Assembly: GCF_000162575.1 (NCBI RefSeq)
Contig: NZ_CM000776.2
Coordinates: forward strand, 934,950-998,949
Length of the DNA: 64,000 nt
Direction of reading: 5' to 3'
Origin: Helicobacter canadensis MIT 98-5491
GTDB taxonomy: Bacteria; Campylobacterota; Campylobacteria; Campylobacterales; Helicobacteraceae
A program made the position numbers and the translations under genes. The notes under the pieces were generated by a model that searched no databases, was not told the origin of the DNA, and saw only the letters and a list, made by a program, of their open reading frames with translations. Below, piece after piece: positions 43,712-54,093 of the stretch; position 1 is the stretch's first letter, and every line of letters begins with the position of its first letter.

Positions 43712-46471
43712 ATGGAAAATGCCTTATTATGCTTGAATGCAAGTGCAGGAAGTGGAAAAACTTATCGCTTGGTTTTGCGTTATCTTGAGTTGCTTTTTTT
43801 GGGTGCTAAGCCTTCAGAGATTTTGACTTTGACTTTTACTAAAAAAGCGGCAAAGGAAATGGAAGAACGCATTGTTAAGAGCATTCAAGAAATCTATCAA
43901 AGAAAAAATGATAGAGAATATATTAAAAAACTTGAGTTTATTAGTATAAATGATTTGGAGGGAATTGAGCAAAAGATTACAAAGATTTATTATGAATTTT
44001 TGCGTGAAGATTTGAAAATTACGACAATTGATTCGTTTTTTCAGAGAATCTTAAAGAGCTTTTGTTGGTATGTGGGGGTTGAAAATAATTTTGAGATTCA
44101 AAATGAAGATTTTGAGATAATTACAGAGATTTTTTTGGAGCTTTTGAGTGATGAAGCTTTTGAGCGAATCGTGGTTTTTTGTGTCCAAGGAAGAAAGAAT
44201 ATTAATAGCGTTTTGTCGCTTTGCTTTTTTCTTGATTCTTTTAAGGAAATGCTTGATAAAGAGCTTTTTGTCTATGAAGCACCAAAAGGCGATAAAGAGC
44301 AGGTAATGGAGTATGCCTATAGGCTTCAGCGAGAATATAAAAAGAGTAAGGGTGAGAGTAAGAGTAAGACTTCTAATCCGATGGATTTTAGCGATTTTAA
44401 TTCTTTGTTGCATAAGGGCAAAACTTGGCTTACAAAAGAGAAAATAACAGATTTTAAGGGATTTGGAAAGATTCCTTTTGATGAGAGAGATTTTGAAGGG
44501 CTAAAAGAAGCACTTTTGGAAGTGTATTTAGATGATGAATCGCAATATCTTAAGAATCTGTATGAAATTTTTCAAGTTTATTTACAAGCCAAAGAGAAGT
44601 ATTATCAACAAAGCAATACTTTGAGCTTTAATGCGGTAACTTCAAAAGTGTATGAGCTTTTGTTGAAAAAAAACTTTGATAAGGAATTTTTGTATTTTAG
44701 ACTTGATAGCACCATTAGCCATATTTTGATTGATGAATTCCAAGATACAAGCATTTTGCAATATGAGATTTTAAAGCCAATGATTGATGAAATCAAAAGC
44801 GGTAAGGGCGTTAAAGAGTTTTTGCGTAGCTTTTTTTATGTGGGGGATATTAAGCAGTCTATTTATCGTTTTAGGGGTGGTAATCCAAATCTTTTTAAAA
44901 TTGCTGCTGATGGAATGAAGCAAGAGAGTTTGCAGAAAAATTATCGGAGTGCTAAGAATCTTGTAGAATTTGTAAATGAAGTTTTTAGTAACAAAATAGA
45001 TGGTTTTGTCTCACAAGAAGCTAATAGCCATTATGAGGGCTTTGTAAGGGTTGTCATCAATGAAGCGGATAAACAAGAGATTTCAAAATGCTTAAGGGAG
45101 CTTTTGGAGCTTGGTGCTAAAGAAGAAGAGATTGCTATTTTGCTCTTTGATAATGATTGGGTGGTGGAGTTAGCAGAGTTTTTGGAAACTGATGGCTTTA
45201 AAGTTGTAATGGATACGAGTGCAAAGCTGGTATTTCATAATGAAGTGCGCGCTTTGATTGAATTTTTGAAATATTTAGATTCTAAAAATCCTCAATTTTG
45301 TGAGGAATTTTTTATGTTATTGGGATTAGAAAAAGAATCATTGGATAGGTATTTTGAAATTTTGGAGAATCCACCGGCGGTAATTTTGCTACAAGTGATG
45401 CAGTTTTTTAAGATTTCTAGTTTGAGTGCTAAGAAGTTTTTGGAATATGCTTTGGGTTTTGCAAGTGTTGGGGAGTTGTTGGAAAAAGTTGAAAGTTTGC
45501 AAGCGGATATTGTTTCAAGTGAGTGTTCTGGCATTAGGCTAATGACAATCCATAAATCTAAAGGATTAGAGTTTAATCATGTTTTGGTGATTGATGATAA
45601 TAAGGCTAGAAGTCGTTATAACAATGTTTTTTTTGAATTCAAAGAAAATGGCGTGGAGATTCAAAGGGTGTTTCAAAAAAGCAATGATTTAAGAAAAAGC
45701 TTGGATAAAACCTATCAAAAGGCTATTTTAAAAGAAGAGATTCTAAAAGAAAAGGATTTGAAAAATCAGCTTTATGTGGCTTTGACACGCGCTAAAAATA
45801 CAATGCATATTATGCTTTTGAGTGAAAAAGGGCGTTTTGATTCTTTGGGATTAGAGAGTTTGCAAAGGGGAGATTTAAAAAGTGCATTAGAAGAGATTAA
45901 AGACGCTATTAATTTGCCTAAAAAAGAAGAGCGAGTTTTTTTTGAAGAGGCGAGTTATAAAAGGAGTTTGGAGGCTTTAGGCACACAAAAGAAAATGCAA
46001 GTGATTCAAAAAGAAGTGCAAGAGGGTAAGATTCAAGGGATTTATTATGGAGTGGCGTTGCATTTCGTAATGGAGCAAAAAATAAAAAATAATTTAGATG
46101 ATTTGGTGCTTTTGGAGATTTTGTGCAATAAAATGGGCTTTTTAATGGAGAGAGAGAGTTTAGAAAATGTAATAAAACATTGCAAAAAAATCTTAAAAAA
46201 TTCTCATTTTATTGAAATTCTAACCAAAGGAAAGGTAAAATGTGAAATTCCTTTTTTATCCAATGGAAGACAAAAACGCTTAGATCTCTTAGTTATTGGA
46301 GAAAACGAGGCGTTTGTGATTGATTATAAAAGTGGAATGCAAAGAGAATCTTATATGACACAAGTGCTAGAATATATGCAAAGTGTGGAAGAAATTTTGC
46401 AAAAACCTACAAGGGGTTTTGTCTTTTATACAGAGGGTGAAGGAAGATTAGTTGAAGTTATAGGGGAATAA
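43712..46471 (+). CDS. addA: AddA/RecB-like helicase-nuclease subunit
   Basis: A 919-residue UvrD-type helicase. Walker A is at residues 10-17 (ASAGSGKT), motif II is in ILIDEFQDTS, and the later motifs include RLMTIHKSKGLEF and QLYVALTRAKN. The C-terminal nuclease domain has the D-x-K motif in FVIDYKSG. With AddB it processes double-strand breaks for recombination; addB is not in the window. nhaA follows at once, as HP1552 follows HP1553 in H. pylori. Confidence 0.9.
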   Translation: MENALLCLNASAGSGKTYRLVLRYLELLFLGAKPSEILTLTFTKKAAKEMEERIVKSIQEIYQRKNDREYIKKLEFISINDLEGIEQKITKIYYEFLREDLKITTIDSFFQRILKSFCWYVGVENNFEIQNEDFEIITEIFLELLSDEAFERIVVFCVQGRKNINSVLSLCFFLDSFKEMLDKELFVYEAPKGDKEQVMEYAYRLQREYKKSKGESKSKTSNPMDFSDFNSLLHKGKTWLTKEKITDFKGFGKIPFDERDFEGLKEALLEVYLDDESQYLKNLYEIFQVYLQAKEKYYQQSNTLSFNAVTSKVYELLLKKNFDKEFLYFRLDSTISHILIDEFQDTSILQYEILKPMIDEIKSGKGVKEFLRSFFYVGDIKQSIYRFRGGNPNLFKIAADGMKQESLQKNYRSAKNLVEFVNEVFSNKIDGFVSQEANSHYEGFVRVVINEADKQEISKCLRELLELGAKEEEIAILLFDNDWVVELAEFLETDGFKVVMDTSAKLVFHNEVRALIEFLKYLDSKNPQFCEEFFMLLGLEKESLDRYFEILENPPAVILLQVMQFFKISSLSAKKFLEYALGFASVGELLEKVESLQADIVSSECSGIRLMTIHKSKGLEFNHVLVIDDNKARSRYNNVFFEFKENGVEIQRVFQKSNDLRKSLDKTYQKAILKEEILKEKDLKNQLYVALTRAKNTMHIMLLSEKGRFDSLGLESLQRGDLKSALEEIKDAINLPKKEERVFFEEASYKRSLEALGTQKKMQVIQKEVQEGKIQGIYYGVALHFVMEQKIKNNLDDLVLLEILCNKMGFLMERESLENVIKHCKKILKNSHFIEILTKGKVKCEIPFLSNGRQKRLDLLVIGENEAFVIDYKSGMQRESYMTQVLEYMQSVEEILQKPTRGFVFYTEGEGRLVEVIGE

Positions 46472-47797
46472 ATGGAAGTAGAAAATCAAAAAGGCTTTTT
46501 AGCTTGTCTAAAAAAAATCACTCAAAGCGAATCATTTGCAGGGGTTTTGCTACTTTGTTGCGCTATTTTAGCAATGATTGTTGCAAATTCACCTTTAGCA
46601 GAGAGTTACGCGGCACTTTGGAAAAGCAAAGTAGGATTTGATGTTAATGGCACTTTTATTGGAATGAGCTTGGAGCATTGGATTAATGATGTATTAATGG
46701 CATTTTTCTTTTTGGTTGTAGGCTTAGAGATCAAACGCGAAGTGTTATTTGGTGAGTTAGCCGGTTTTAAAAGGGCAGCTTTACCTGTTATTGCTGCTTT
46801 AGGGGGTATGATTGGTCCTGGGATTATTTATTTTGCTTTAAATGCTGGAAGTGCATCTGAACACGGATTTGGAATCCCAATGGCAACGGATATTGCTTTT
46901 GCTTTGGGGGTTTTATCGGCACTTGGCAAGAGAGTTTCTATCTCGGTTAAAGTCTTTTTAGTTTCTTTAGCGGTGGCTGATGATTTAGGTGCGATTATTG
47001 TGATTGCATTATTTTATTCTAGTGGGATTAGCTTTGCTTGGTTGGCAGTTGCTGCTGGGATTGTAGTGGTTTTGGTTATACTAAATAAAATGGGGGTAAA
47101 AGCATTAACGCCTTATATGATTTTAGGTGTTGGTTTGTGGCTTGCTGTTCATAACTGCGGTATTCACGCGACTATTGCGGCAGTTGTTTTGGCTTTTACT
47201 ATTCCTGTAGCGCCTAAAATAGATACTTTAGACTTTATGAATAAAATTAAAGTGGTGATTAATAATTTCCAAGAAGCACAAAAGAAAAAAGATGGAATCT
47301 TATTGCAAAATGAACAAGTTGAAGCCTTGCATCATATCGCTCAACACAAAAATGCTGTGCAAAATCCACTTTTGCGACTAGAACACGCCTTAGCACCTTA
47401 TTCTAACTATCTTATTATGCCTATTTTTGCTTTTGCAAATGCTGGAGTTACCATTGGTTCTAATATTGATTTTGGTGTAGATCATGTGTTTTTGGGTATT
47501 TTCTGTGGTTTGGTTTTTGGAAAGCCATTGGGTATTTTTCTCTTTACCTTTTTGGCAGAAAAATTTGGAATCGCAGCGCGTCCAAAAGGTGTTACTTGGG
47601 TAGAAATTTTTGGTGCGGGAGCTTTAGGGGGAATTGGCTTTACGATGTCAATGTTTGTAACTAATCTTGCCTTTAGTGGCGAACACGCACTTGTAGCAAC
47701 AGATGTGGCAAAAATTTCTATTTTGATTGCTTCGCTGACTGCTGGTATTTTAGGAAGTATTTTCTTCTTTGTGAGAGATAAAGTAACGCATCATTAA
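46472..47797 (+). CDS. nhaA: Na+/H+ antiporter NhaA
   Basis: A 441-residue inner-membrane protein that exchanges sodium for protons and helps pH and salt balance. The paired aspartates of the ion site are in VADDLGAIIVIALFYS. The FFFLVGLEIKRE segment and the GIGFTMSMFV segment are both present. It is longer than E. coli NhaA because of a charged cytoplasmic insert (about residues 255-300), as in H. pylori. It starts one base after addA. Confidence 0.96.
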   Translation: MEVENQKGFLACLKKITQSESFAGVLLLCCAILAMIVANSPLAESYAALWKSKVGFDVNGTFIGMSLEHWINDVLMAFFFLVVGLEIKREVLFGELAGFKRAALPVIAALGGMIGPGIIYFALNAGSASEHGFGIPMATDIAFALGVLSALGKRVSISVKVFLVSLAVADDLGAIIVIALFYSSGISFAWLAVAAGIVVVLVILNKMGVKALTPYMILGVGLWLAVHNCGIHATIAAVVLAFTIPVAPKIDTLDFMNKIKVVINNFQEAQKKKDGILLQNEQVEALHHIAQHKNAVQNPLLRLEHALAPYSNYLIMPIFAFANAGVTIGSNIDFGVDHVFLGIFCGLVFGKPLGIFLFTFLAEKFGIAARPKGVTWVEIFGAGALGGIGFTMSMFVTNLAFSGEHALVATDVAKISILIASLTAGILGSIFFFVRDKVTHH

Positions 47798-47817
47798 AGA
47801 ATCCTTTTTGGATTCTT
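47797..47817 (+). terminator. hairpin after nhaA
   Basis: AAGAATCC and GGATTCTT pair perfectly around TTTTT directly at the nhaA stop. A run of seven T follows about 15 bases later. The 171-base gap up to yajC also holds further AT-rich inverted repeats. Confidence 0.55.
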
Positions 47818-47927
47818 AATTAAGAAAGATAGTTTTTTTATTGAATTTGATTAAAAATTAAATCAAAAAGTTATCTTAAAAAATAAATTCAATGTGATTT
47901 ATTAGCAAATCATTAGTAAATAAATGG

Positions 47928-47954
47928 TAGAATCTCTGCTTAAATTTATTTAAG
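47928..47954 (+). promoter_or_regulatory. yajC-secD-secF promoter region
   Basis: TAGAAT (47928-47933) is a plausible -10 box. It is followed by a small palindrome CTTAAA-TTTA-TTTAAG (47939-47954) in the leader and AGAGAGG before the ATG at 47969. Confidence 0.4.
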
Positions 47955-47968
47955 AGAGGTTAGCACTT

Positions 47969-48238
47969 ATGGAAAATGCCGGAAATATCTTTACACAACT
48001 TTTACCTTTAGTGGTTTTAATTGCGATTTTTTATTTCTTAATTATCCGCCCACAACAAAAACAAGCTAAAAATCATAGAGAAATGATTGCTTCTTTAAAC
48101 AAAGGGGATAAAATCGTTACAACTGGGGGTTTTATTGTAGAAGTTGTTAAGCGTGAGGAAGATTATTTTATGGTGCGTTTAAATGAAGATACTATTGTAA
48201 AATTAGCAAAAGATTATGTTGCTAAAAAAGCTGAATAA
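47969..48238 (+). CDS. yajC: preprotein translocase accessory subunit YajC
   Basis: An 89-residue protein with one membrane helix (about residues 10-26, ending in [12 protein letters not shown], the family signature) and a small cytoplasmic domain with GDKIVTTGG. It joins SecD and SecF, encoded directly after it, in a complex that helps SecYEG export. Size and motif are normal. Confidence 0.97.
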   Translation: MENAGNIFTQLLPLVVLIAIFYFLIIRPQQKQAKNHREMIASLNKGDKIVTTGGFIVEVVKREEDYFMVRLNEDTIVKLAKDYVAKKAE

Positions 48239-48243
48239 ACCCA

Positions 48244-49821
48244 ATGAAAAAAAGTTTTAATACAAAGCTATTTTCTTTTATTATAGCGGCGTTATTTGGG
48301 ATTGCCTTATCAATACCTTCTTTGTTTCAAACACAAGGTCCTAAAATCACCTTAGGGCTTGATTTGCAAGGAGGATTAAATCTGCTTTTGGGCGTTAAGA
48401 CAGAAGAAGCGGTTAAAACGCGTTATGCTTCTTTGGCTTCAGGCATAAATTTTTATGCTTTAGAAGAACAGATTTTATTGGACGGCTTAAGGGTGGATTT
48501 GGAAAGTGTGGTGTTTGAATTACTTGATTCTAATGAAAAAACAAAAATTGATAATTATCTTAAAGAGATTCAAGGCTTAAATGTCCTAGAAGATAATTTA
48601 AAATACACTCTTACATTCACGGAGGCAGAAATTATTAGTATTGAAAACTATGCTATTGAACAAGCGATTGGAAATATTCGTAATCGTTTGGATCAATTTG
48701 GGTTATCTGAACCTAGTGTAACTAAGCAAGGAACCGATTCAATTCTTGTGCAATTACCTGGAATCAAAACTCAAGAAGATGAACAAAGGGCTTTGGAGCT
48801 GATCTCCAAGGGTGGGCATTTGCAGATGATGGCAGTAGATGAATCAAGAAATGCACGAGTGCATACTATGACAGAGCTAGAAGCAGAATCTTATGGTGAT
48901 GTCATATTGCCCTTTGTAAATAATCCTAATCAAAAAATCTTGCTTAAGGCTATTCCGATTTTAGATGGTGCGATGCTAACAGATGCAAGAGCGGCTTATG
49001 ATCAAAATGGACAACCTATTATTAATTTTACCTTGAATGCACAAGGGGGAAAAATCTTTGGAGATTTTTCTGGAAAAAATGTTGGGAATCGTATGGCAGT
49101 AGTGCTAGATGGCAAAGTTTATTCTGCACCGGTGATTCGTGAGAGAATTGGAGGAGGTAGCGGACAAATTAGCGGTGGCTTTAGTGTGCAAGAAGCAAGT
49201 GATATTGCTATTGCATTGCGTAGTGGAGCTTTGCCTGCACCTATTACTTTGCTAGAAAAACGCAGTGTTGGTCCAAGCTTAGGGGCTGATAGTATTAAGG
49301 CTTCAATGATTGCATTAATTAGCGGGGCAGTGCTAGTTATTATATTTATGGTCTTTTATTATGGCATTGCTGGGATTATTGCGAATATTGCAATGGTGGT
49401 TAATATTTTATTAGTCATTGCGGTGATGGCACTTTTTGGCGCGACATTGACTTTACCTGGAATGGCTGGAATTATCTTAACCGTGGGTATGGCAGTGGAT
49501 GCAAATGTGATTATTAATGAGCGGATTAGAGAGGGCTTTAGGGCAGGAGAAAATTTCATCAAAGCAATGGAAAATGGTTATGCCAATGCTTCAAGAGCGA
49601 TTTTTGATTCAAATTTAACTTCTTTGATTGCTGCTGTGTTGCTTTATATGTTTGGGACAGGTGCGATTAAAGGCTTTGCAATTACAATGAGTATTGGGAT
49701 TATTGCTTCAGTGATTACAGCAATTGTTGGGACTCACGGAATCTTTAGATTATTGCAAGATAGAATTATTAAATCAGGCAATTATTCTCTTTGGTTTGGC
49801 TATAAGAAAAGAGGTGCTTAA
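48244..49821 (+). CDS. secD: protein-export membrane protein SecD
   Basis: A 525-residue protein with one N-terminal helix, a large periplasmic part and five C-terminal helices. The family motif [13 protein letters not shown] is near residue 38, and [15 protein letters not shown] near residue 418. With SecF it uses the proton gradient to complete translocation. It overlaps secF by one base. Confidence 0.97.
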   Translation: MKKSFNTKLFSFIIAALFGIALSIPSLFQTQGPKITLGLDLQGGLNLLLGVKTEEAVKTRYASLASGINFYALEEQILLDGLRVDLESVVFELLDSNEKTKIDNYLKEIQGLNVLEDNLKYTLTFTEAEIISIENYAIEQAIGNIRNRLDQFGLSEPSVTKQGTDSILVQLPGIKTQEDEQRALELISKGGHLQMMAVDESRNARVHTMTELEAESYGDVILPFVNNPNQKILLKAIPILDGAMLTDARAAYDQNGQPIINFTLNAQGGKIFGDFSGKNVGNRMAVVLDGKVYSAPVIRERIGGGSGQISGGFSVQEASDIAIALRSGALPAPITLLEKRSVGPSLGADSIKASMIALISGAVLVIIFMVFYYGIAGIIANIAMVVNILLVIAVMALFGATLTLPGMAGIILTVGMAVDANVIINERIREGFRAGENFIKAMENGYANASRAIFDSNLTSLIAAVLLYMFGTGAIKGFAITMSIGIIASVITAIVGTHGIFRLLQDRIIKSGNYSLWFGYKKRGA

Positions 49822-50792
49822 TGGATTTTTTTAAACATAACAAAATTTATGACTTTGTTAAAATGTCTAATTATGGGATTGTGCTTTCTTTGATTTTGTT
49901 TATTGGTTCTTTGATTTTGTTTGTTAAACCTGGTTTTACTTTGGGTGTAGATTTTGCAGGTGGGACAATTATTCAAATTCAATATTCAAAGGAAGCACCT
50001 TTAGCAGACATACGCCAAAAATTAGAAAGCGTTGAAGATTTTAAAGGCGCACAGGTAAGTGAGTTTGGAAGCCCTCAAGAGATCTTAATTCGACTTGCTA
50101 CAGCTACTTCTAGTGTTAATCAAGATATTGGCGAAGAAGTTACAAATCTTTTAAAAGATACTGGTGATTTTCAGATTAGGCGTGTAGATATTGTAGGTCC
50201 AAAAGTTGGAGATGAATTAAGAGAAAAAGGGATTTTAGCCTTAACTTTGGCAATCATTTCAATTATGGCTTATGTTGCATATCGCTATGAATGGCGTTTT
50301 GCTTTGGCTAGTATTTTGGCTTTAATTCACGATGTTGTGATTGCTGCTGGTGCGGTGGTTTTATTTGATGTGGATTTGAGTTTGGAAGTGATTGCGGCTC
50401 TTTTGACACTGATTGGTTATTCTATCAATGATACTATTATTATTTTTGATCGTATTCGCGAAACTATTGGAATGAGAGCAAGTAATAACTTAAAAGAAGT
50501 GGTTAATGAAGCACTTTCTGCCACACTTTCTAGGACAATGCTTACCTCTCTTACGGTGTTTTTTGTTGTTTTGACACTTTATTTATTTGGTGGAGAGATT
50601 ATTAAAGGCTTTAGTTTGCCAATGTTAATTGGTTCGATTGTTGGGAGTTATAGCTCTATTTTTGTAGCAAGTAAGCTTGTGATGATTTTAGGCTTTGATT
50701 TGGAAAAATATCATAAAAAATTAGTGGATCAAGAACGCAAAGCATTAGAGAAAAAGAAAATGCGTGAAATGTATGAAAGAGGAAGAGTTTAG
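49821..50792 (+). CDS. secF: protein-export membrane protein SecF
   Basis: A 323-residue partner of SecD with six helices. GVDFAGGTIIQIQ near residue 43 and the helix-4 motif YSINDTIIIFDRIRE near 200 are characteristic. Its ATG overlaps the secD stop (TAATG), so synthesis of the two is coupled. Confidence 0.97.
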   Translation: MDFFKHNKIYDFVKMSNYGIVLSLILFIGSLILFVKPGFTLGVDFAGGTIIQIQYSKEAPLADIRQKLESVEDFKGAQVSEFGSPQEILIRLATATSSVNQDIGEEVTNLLKDTGDFQIRRVDIVGPKVGDELREKGILALTLAIISIMAYVAYRYEWRFALASILALIHDVVIAAGAVVLFDVDLSLEVIAALLTLIGYSINDTIIIFDRIRETIGMRASNNLKEVVNEALSATLSRTMLTSLTVFFVVLTLYLFGGEIIKGFSLPMLIGSIVGSYSSIFVASKLVMILGFDLEKYHKKLVDQERKALEKKKMREMYERGRV

Positions 50793-50801
50793 GAGGTTAA
50801 A

Positions 50802-51143
50802 ATGGACTGGGGAAAAGTGATTTATGTCTTTTTTGTATTAATGAGTTTGACTTCTACGATTGGATTTTTGTGGGAGCAAAATATTGTAATGCTTTTTATT
50901 GCTGGGGGCGTGAATATTATTTCTACTATTTTAAAAGTTGGAGTTAGGAATTATATGTCTGCTGAGCTTATGGCAGCCTCTCTTGTAGCTGATTTGCATT
51001 TGATTCCAGCTTTTATTTATATGCAAGTGCTTGATAATATTAATGTTGCTGTAGCATTGGCTCTTGGTGCGTTGGTGGCTAATATTGTTTCAATTGTGTT
51101 TGTGGCTATTGAGAGTGTAAGAAATTACAATGATTTTAATTAA
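50802..51143 (+). CDS. conserved small membrane protein (HP1548-like)
   Basis: A 113-residue protein with three or four hydrophobic helices and almost no soluble part. Its place between secF and leuS is that of H. pylori HP1548. No function is known to me. AGGAGG lies at proper distance from the ATG. Position suggests co-expression with secDF but does not prove a role in export. Confidence 0.8.
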   Translation: MDWGKVIYVFFVLMSLTSTIGFLWEQNIVMLFIAGGVNIISTILKVGVRNYMSAELMAASLVADLHLIPAFIYMQVLDNINVAVALALGALVANIVSIVFVAIESVRNYNDFN

Positions 51144-51152
51144 GGGATAATG

Positions 51153-53591
51153 ATGGAATATTATGCAAAAGGGATTGAAAAAAAATGGCAAGATTTTTGG
51201 GAAAATAGCGGTGAATATGAACCAAAAGAAGATAAAAGTCTGCCTAAAAAATATATTTTAAGTATGTTTCCTTATCCAAGTGGAAATATCCATATGGGGC
51301 ATGTAAGGAATTATTGTATTAGCGATGCGATTGCTAGGAATCTAAGAAAACAAGGCTATAATGTGTTGCATCCTATTGGTTGGGATGCCTTTGGAATGCC
51401 TGCTGAAAATGCTGCAATCAAAAACAAAACTCACCCAAAACAATGGACTTATAGCAATATTGAACATATGAAAAAGCAACTTTATTCTCTAGGCTTTTCA
51501 TTTTCTAAGACTCGTGAGCTTGCGACTTGCGATTTAGAGTATTCTAAATGGGAACAATTGCTTTTTATAGAAATGTGGGAAAAGGGATTGATTTATCGTA
51601 AAAAGGGCTATTTGAATTGGTGCCCTAATGATCAAACGGTTTTGGCTAATGAGCAAGTGATTGAGGGTAAATGTTGGCGTTGTGATACGCAAGTTATCCA
51701 AAAGGAAATGTATCAATATTATATTAAAATCACCGATTATGCAGAAGAATTATTGCAAGATTTAGAGAGTTTAGAGGGTAAATGGCCTAATCAAGTGCTA
51801 ACGATGCAACGCAATTGGATTGGAAAATCTCAAGGTTTGAGCTTTTGTTTTCAATTAGAGCAAGAATGCCAAGGTATTAAAGAATTTGAAGTTTTTACAA
51901 CGCGTCCTGATACAATCTTTGGTGTAAGTTATTGTGCTTTAGCGCCTGAACATAGCTTGGTTAAAAAAATGCTTGAGGGCAATGGATTGAGCCAAGAGGC
52001 TAAAGAAGAGATTATTAAAATGCAAAATACTTCTGCAAGAGAGAGATCGCAACAAGAAAAATGTGGTGTGCCTTTGGGGATTTTTGCTATTCATCCTTTA
52101 AGTGGAGAGAAGATTCCATTGTGGGTGGCTAATTTTGTTTTAATGGATTATGGGAGCGGTGCGGTTATGAGTGTTCCTGCACACGATGAAAGAGATTTTG
52201 ATTTTGCACAAAAGTATCATTTGCCTATTAAGCAAGTGATTGTGGATAAAAAAGATCCTAATGCACCTTTGCCTTATTGTGAGAGTGGAGAATTGATAAA
52301 TTCTAAAGAATATAATGGAATGGAAAGCAATGAAGCCAAAAAGGCGATTATTAAACACTTTGAAGATCAGAATCTCGGTAAAGCTGTAGTGAATTTTAAA
52401 TTGCGTGATTGGGGAGTTTCTAGGCAAAGATATTGGGGAACGCCTATTCCGCTTATTCATTGTGAAAAATGTGGAATTTTACCAGAGAGTAAGGAAAATC
52501 TTCCCGTGGCATTGCCTGAAGATGTTGTGATTGATGGAGAAGGAAATCCTCTTGATAAGCATTCTACTTGGAAACATTGTGTTTGCCCTAAATGTGGTCA
52601 AAAGGCTTTGAGAGAAACAGATACTTTAGATACTTTTGTAGAATCAAGTTGGTATTTTTTACGCTATACCACTCCACAACAATTACGCGATAAAATGCCT
52701 ATAAGCCCAGAAGATGAAAAATATTGGATGAGTGTGGATGAGTATGTTGGGGGTATTGAACATGCGATTTTGCATTTGCTGTATTCACGATTTTTTACTA
52801 AAGTTTTGAGAGATTTGGGATATACGCATATTAGTGAGCCTTTTTCGCATTTGCTAACGCAAGGAATGGTAACCAAAGAGGGTGCTAAAATGAGTAAATC
52901 TAAAGGCAATGTAGTGGATCCTCAAGAGATTATCAACACTTATGGAGCGGATACTGCTAGACTTTTTATTCTTTTTGCAGCACCTCCTGTAAGGGAGCTA
53001 GAATGGAATGATTCTGCTTTAGAGGGTTCTTTTAGGTTTATTAAACGCTTGTGTGCAAAAATAGAAAATGTTGATTCAATACAAATGCTTCCAAAAATTG
53101 ATACTAGCAAGCTTTCAAAGGCTGAAAAATATGCGCGTAAAAAGGTTTATGAGGCTTTGAAAAAATCAAATGAAACTTTTGTGCATGAAAATGGCTATGC
53201 ATTTAATACTTTGATTGCTGCTTGTATGGAAGCCATTAATGCTTTAAGTGAGCAAGAAAATAGGGAAATTTGGAGTGAGGGTTATTTTATTTTGTTGAAT
53301 ATTTTAGAACCAATTATTCCACATATTTGTTGGGAATTAAGTCAGCAGTATTTTGGCTTGAAAAATTTTCAAGTTATTGCGGTGGATAATGAAGCTCTAA
53401 AAGAAGATTCGGTAACTTTAGCGATTACTATTAATGGAAAGCGTCGTGATGAGCTTGAAGTGGATTTGGAGACTTCTAAAGAAGAGATTTTGGCACTTGC
53501 TAGAGAGAAAGTTTCTAAATGGCTTGAGGGCAAAACACTTACAAAAGAGATTGTTGTGCCTAATAAGTTAGTAAATTTTGTTGTGCAGTAG
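51153..53591 (+). CDS. leuS: leucyl-tRNA synthetase
   Basis: An 812-residue class I aminoacyl-tRNA synthetase. The HIGH motif appears as HMGH in [15 protein letters not shown] (about residues 41-55) and KMSKS near residue 577. Between them lies the CP1 editing domain with [10 protein letters not shown] zinc-type cysteine cluster (CEKCG...CPKCG) lies near 440-480. Two ATGs occur in tandem; the second (51153) has better spacing from AAGGGA. Confidence 0.97.
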   Translation: MEYYAKGIEKKWQDFWENSGEYEPKEDKSLPKKYILSMFPYPSGNIHMGHVRNYCISDAIARNLRKQGYNVLHPIGWDAFGMPAENAAIKNKTHPKQWTYSNIEHMKKQLYSLGFSFSKTRELATCDLEYSKWEQLLFIEMWEKGLIYRKKGYLNWCPNDQTVLANEQVIEGKCWRCDTQVIQKEMYQYYIKITDYAEELLQDLESLEGKWPNQVLTMQRNWIGKSQGLSFCFQLEQECQGIKEFEVFTTRPDTIFGVSYCALAPEHSLVKKMLEGNGLSQEAKEEIIKMQNTSARERSQQEKCGVPLGIFAIHPLSGEKIPLWVANFVLMDYGSGAVMSVPAHDERDFDFAQKYHLPIKQVIVDKKDPNAPLPYCESGELINSKEYNGMESNEAKKAIIKHFEDQNLGKAVVNFKLRDWGVSRQRYWGTPIPLIHCEKCGILPESKENLPVALPEDVVIDGEGNPLDKHSTWKHCVCPKCGQKALRETDTLDTFVESSWYFLRYTTPQQLRDKMPISPEDEKYWMSVDEYVGGIEHAILHLLYSRFFTKVLRDLGYTHISEPFSHLLTQGMVTKEGAKMSKSKGNVVDPQEIINTYGADTARLFILFAAPPVRELEWNDSALEGSFRFIKRLCAKIENVDSIQMLPKIDTSKLSKAEKYARKKVYEALKKSNETFVHENGYAFNTLIAACMEAINALSEQENREIWSEGYFILLNILEPIIPHICWELSQQYFGLKNFQVIAVDNEALKEDSVTLAITINGKRRDELEVDLETSKEEILALAREKVSKWLEGKTLTKEIVVPNKLVNFVVQ

Positions 53592-53592
53592 A

Positions 53593-54093
53593 ATGAAAAA
53601 GCTTTTTTTGTTTTTGGTGATTTGTGTTTGTTTGGTGGGATGTGGCTATCAGCCTATTGCTCATCAAGCAAATAAGGCACTTGGCGGTAAAGTGTTTGTA
53701 GAAGTAAAAATTAGCTTAAGAGATCCACAAAATAGTGTGGAGCTAAAAGATGCAATTTCTCGTAGTATTTTTGAGCGTCTTCATAGTAGAGTGGTGGATA
53801 AACAAGAAGCAGATTCGGTGGTGGAAGTGGAATTGCAAAATGTATTGTTCCATAGTCTAGCAGAGAATAAAACAGGATTTGCAACTTTTTATCGCTGTGA
53901 AGTGAATGTGCGATTTAAATACACTAATCGCTATACGCAAAGCACAAGAATTTTCACCAAAAAAGGCTATTATAATTTCTCGCTTGGAGAATCTTCTAAT
54001 ATAACTGATTCTGTGCGTATAGAAGCAATTAATGAGGCGGTGATTCAAGCACTTGATGGTTTTATTTCACAAGTTGGGATTGAGACTTTTTAA
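53593..54093 (+). CDS. lptE: LPS-assembly lipoprotein LptE
   Basis: A 166-residue lipoprotein with the lipobox L14-V-G-C17 and then GYQPI, the usual LptE start. It plugs the LptD outer-membrane barrel and aids LPS insertion. The start at 53593 follows the leuS stop by one base; a longer frame from 53578 would spoil the signal peptide. The stop overlaps the next ATG as TAATG. Sequence similarity is modest, as normal for LptE, so the call leans on lipobox, length and gene order. Confidence 0.8.
   Translation: MKKLFLFLVICVCLVGCGYQPIAHQANKALGGKVFVEVKISLRDPQNSVELKDAISRSIFERLHSRVVDKQEADSVVEVELQNVLFHSLAENKTGFATFYRCEVNVRFKYTNRYTQSTRIFTKKGYYNFSLGESSNITDSVRIEAINEAVIQALDGFISQVGIETF

Noticed and set aside
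44051-44413. 120-codon minus-strand frame inside addA
   Set aside because: Low-complexity antisense reading (TLTLTLTL) of a K/S-rich helicase region; no start signal.
47820-47930. Several AT-rich inverted repeats between nhaA and yajC as a riboswitch or small RNA
   Set aside because: The repeats are almost pure A and T, overlap one another, and show no conserved loop I recognise; likely chance in AT-rich DNA.
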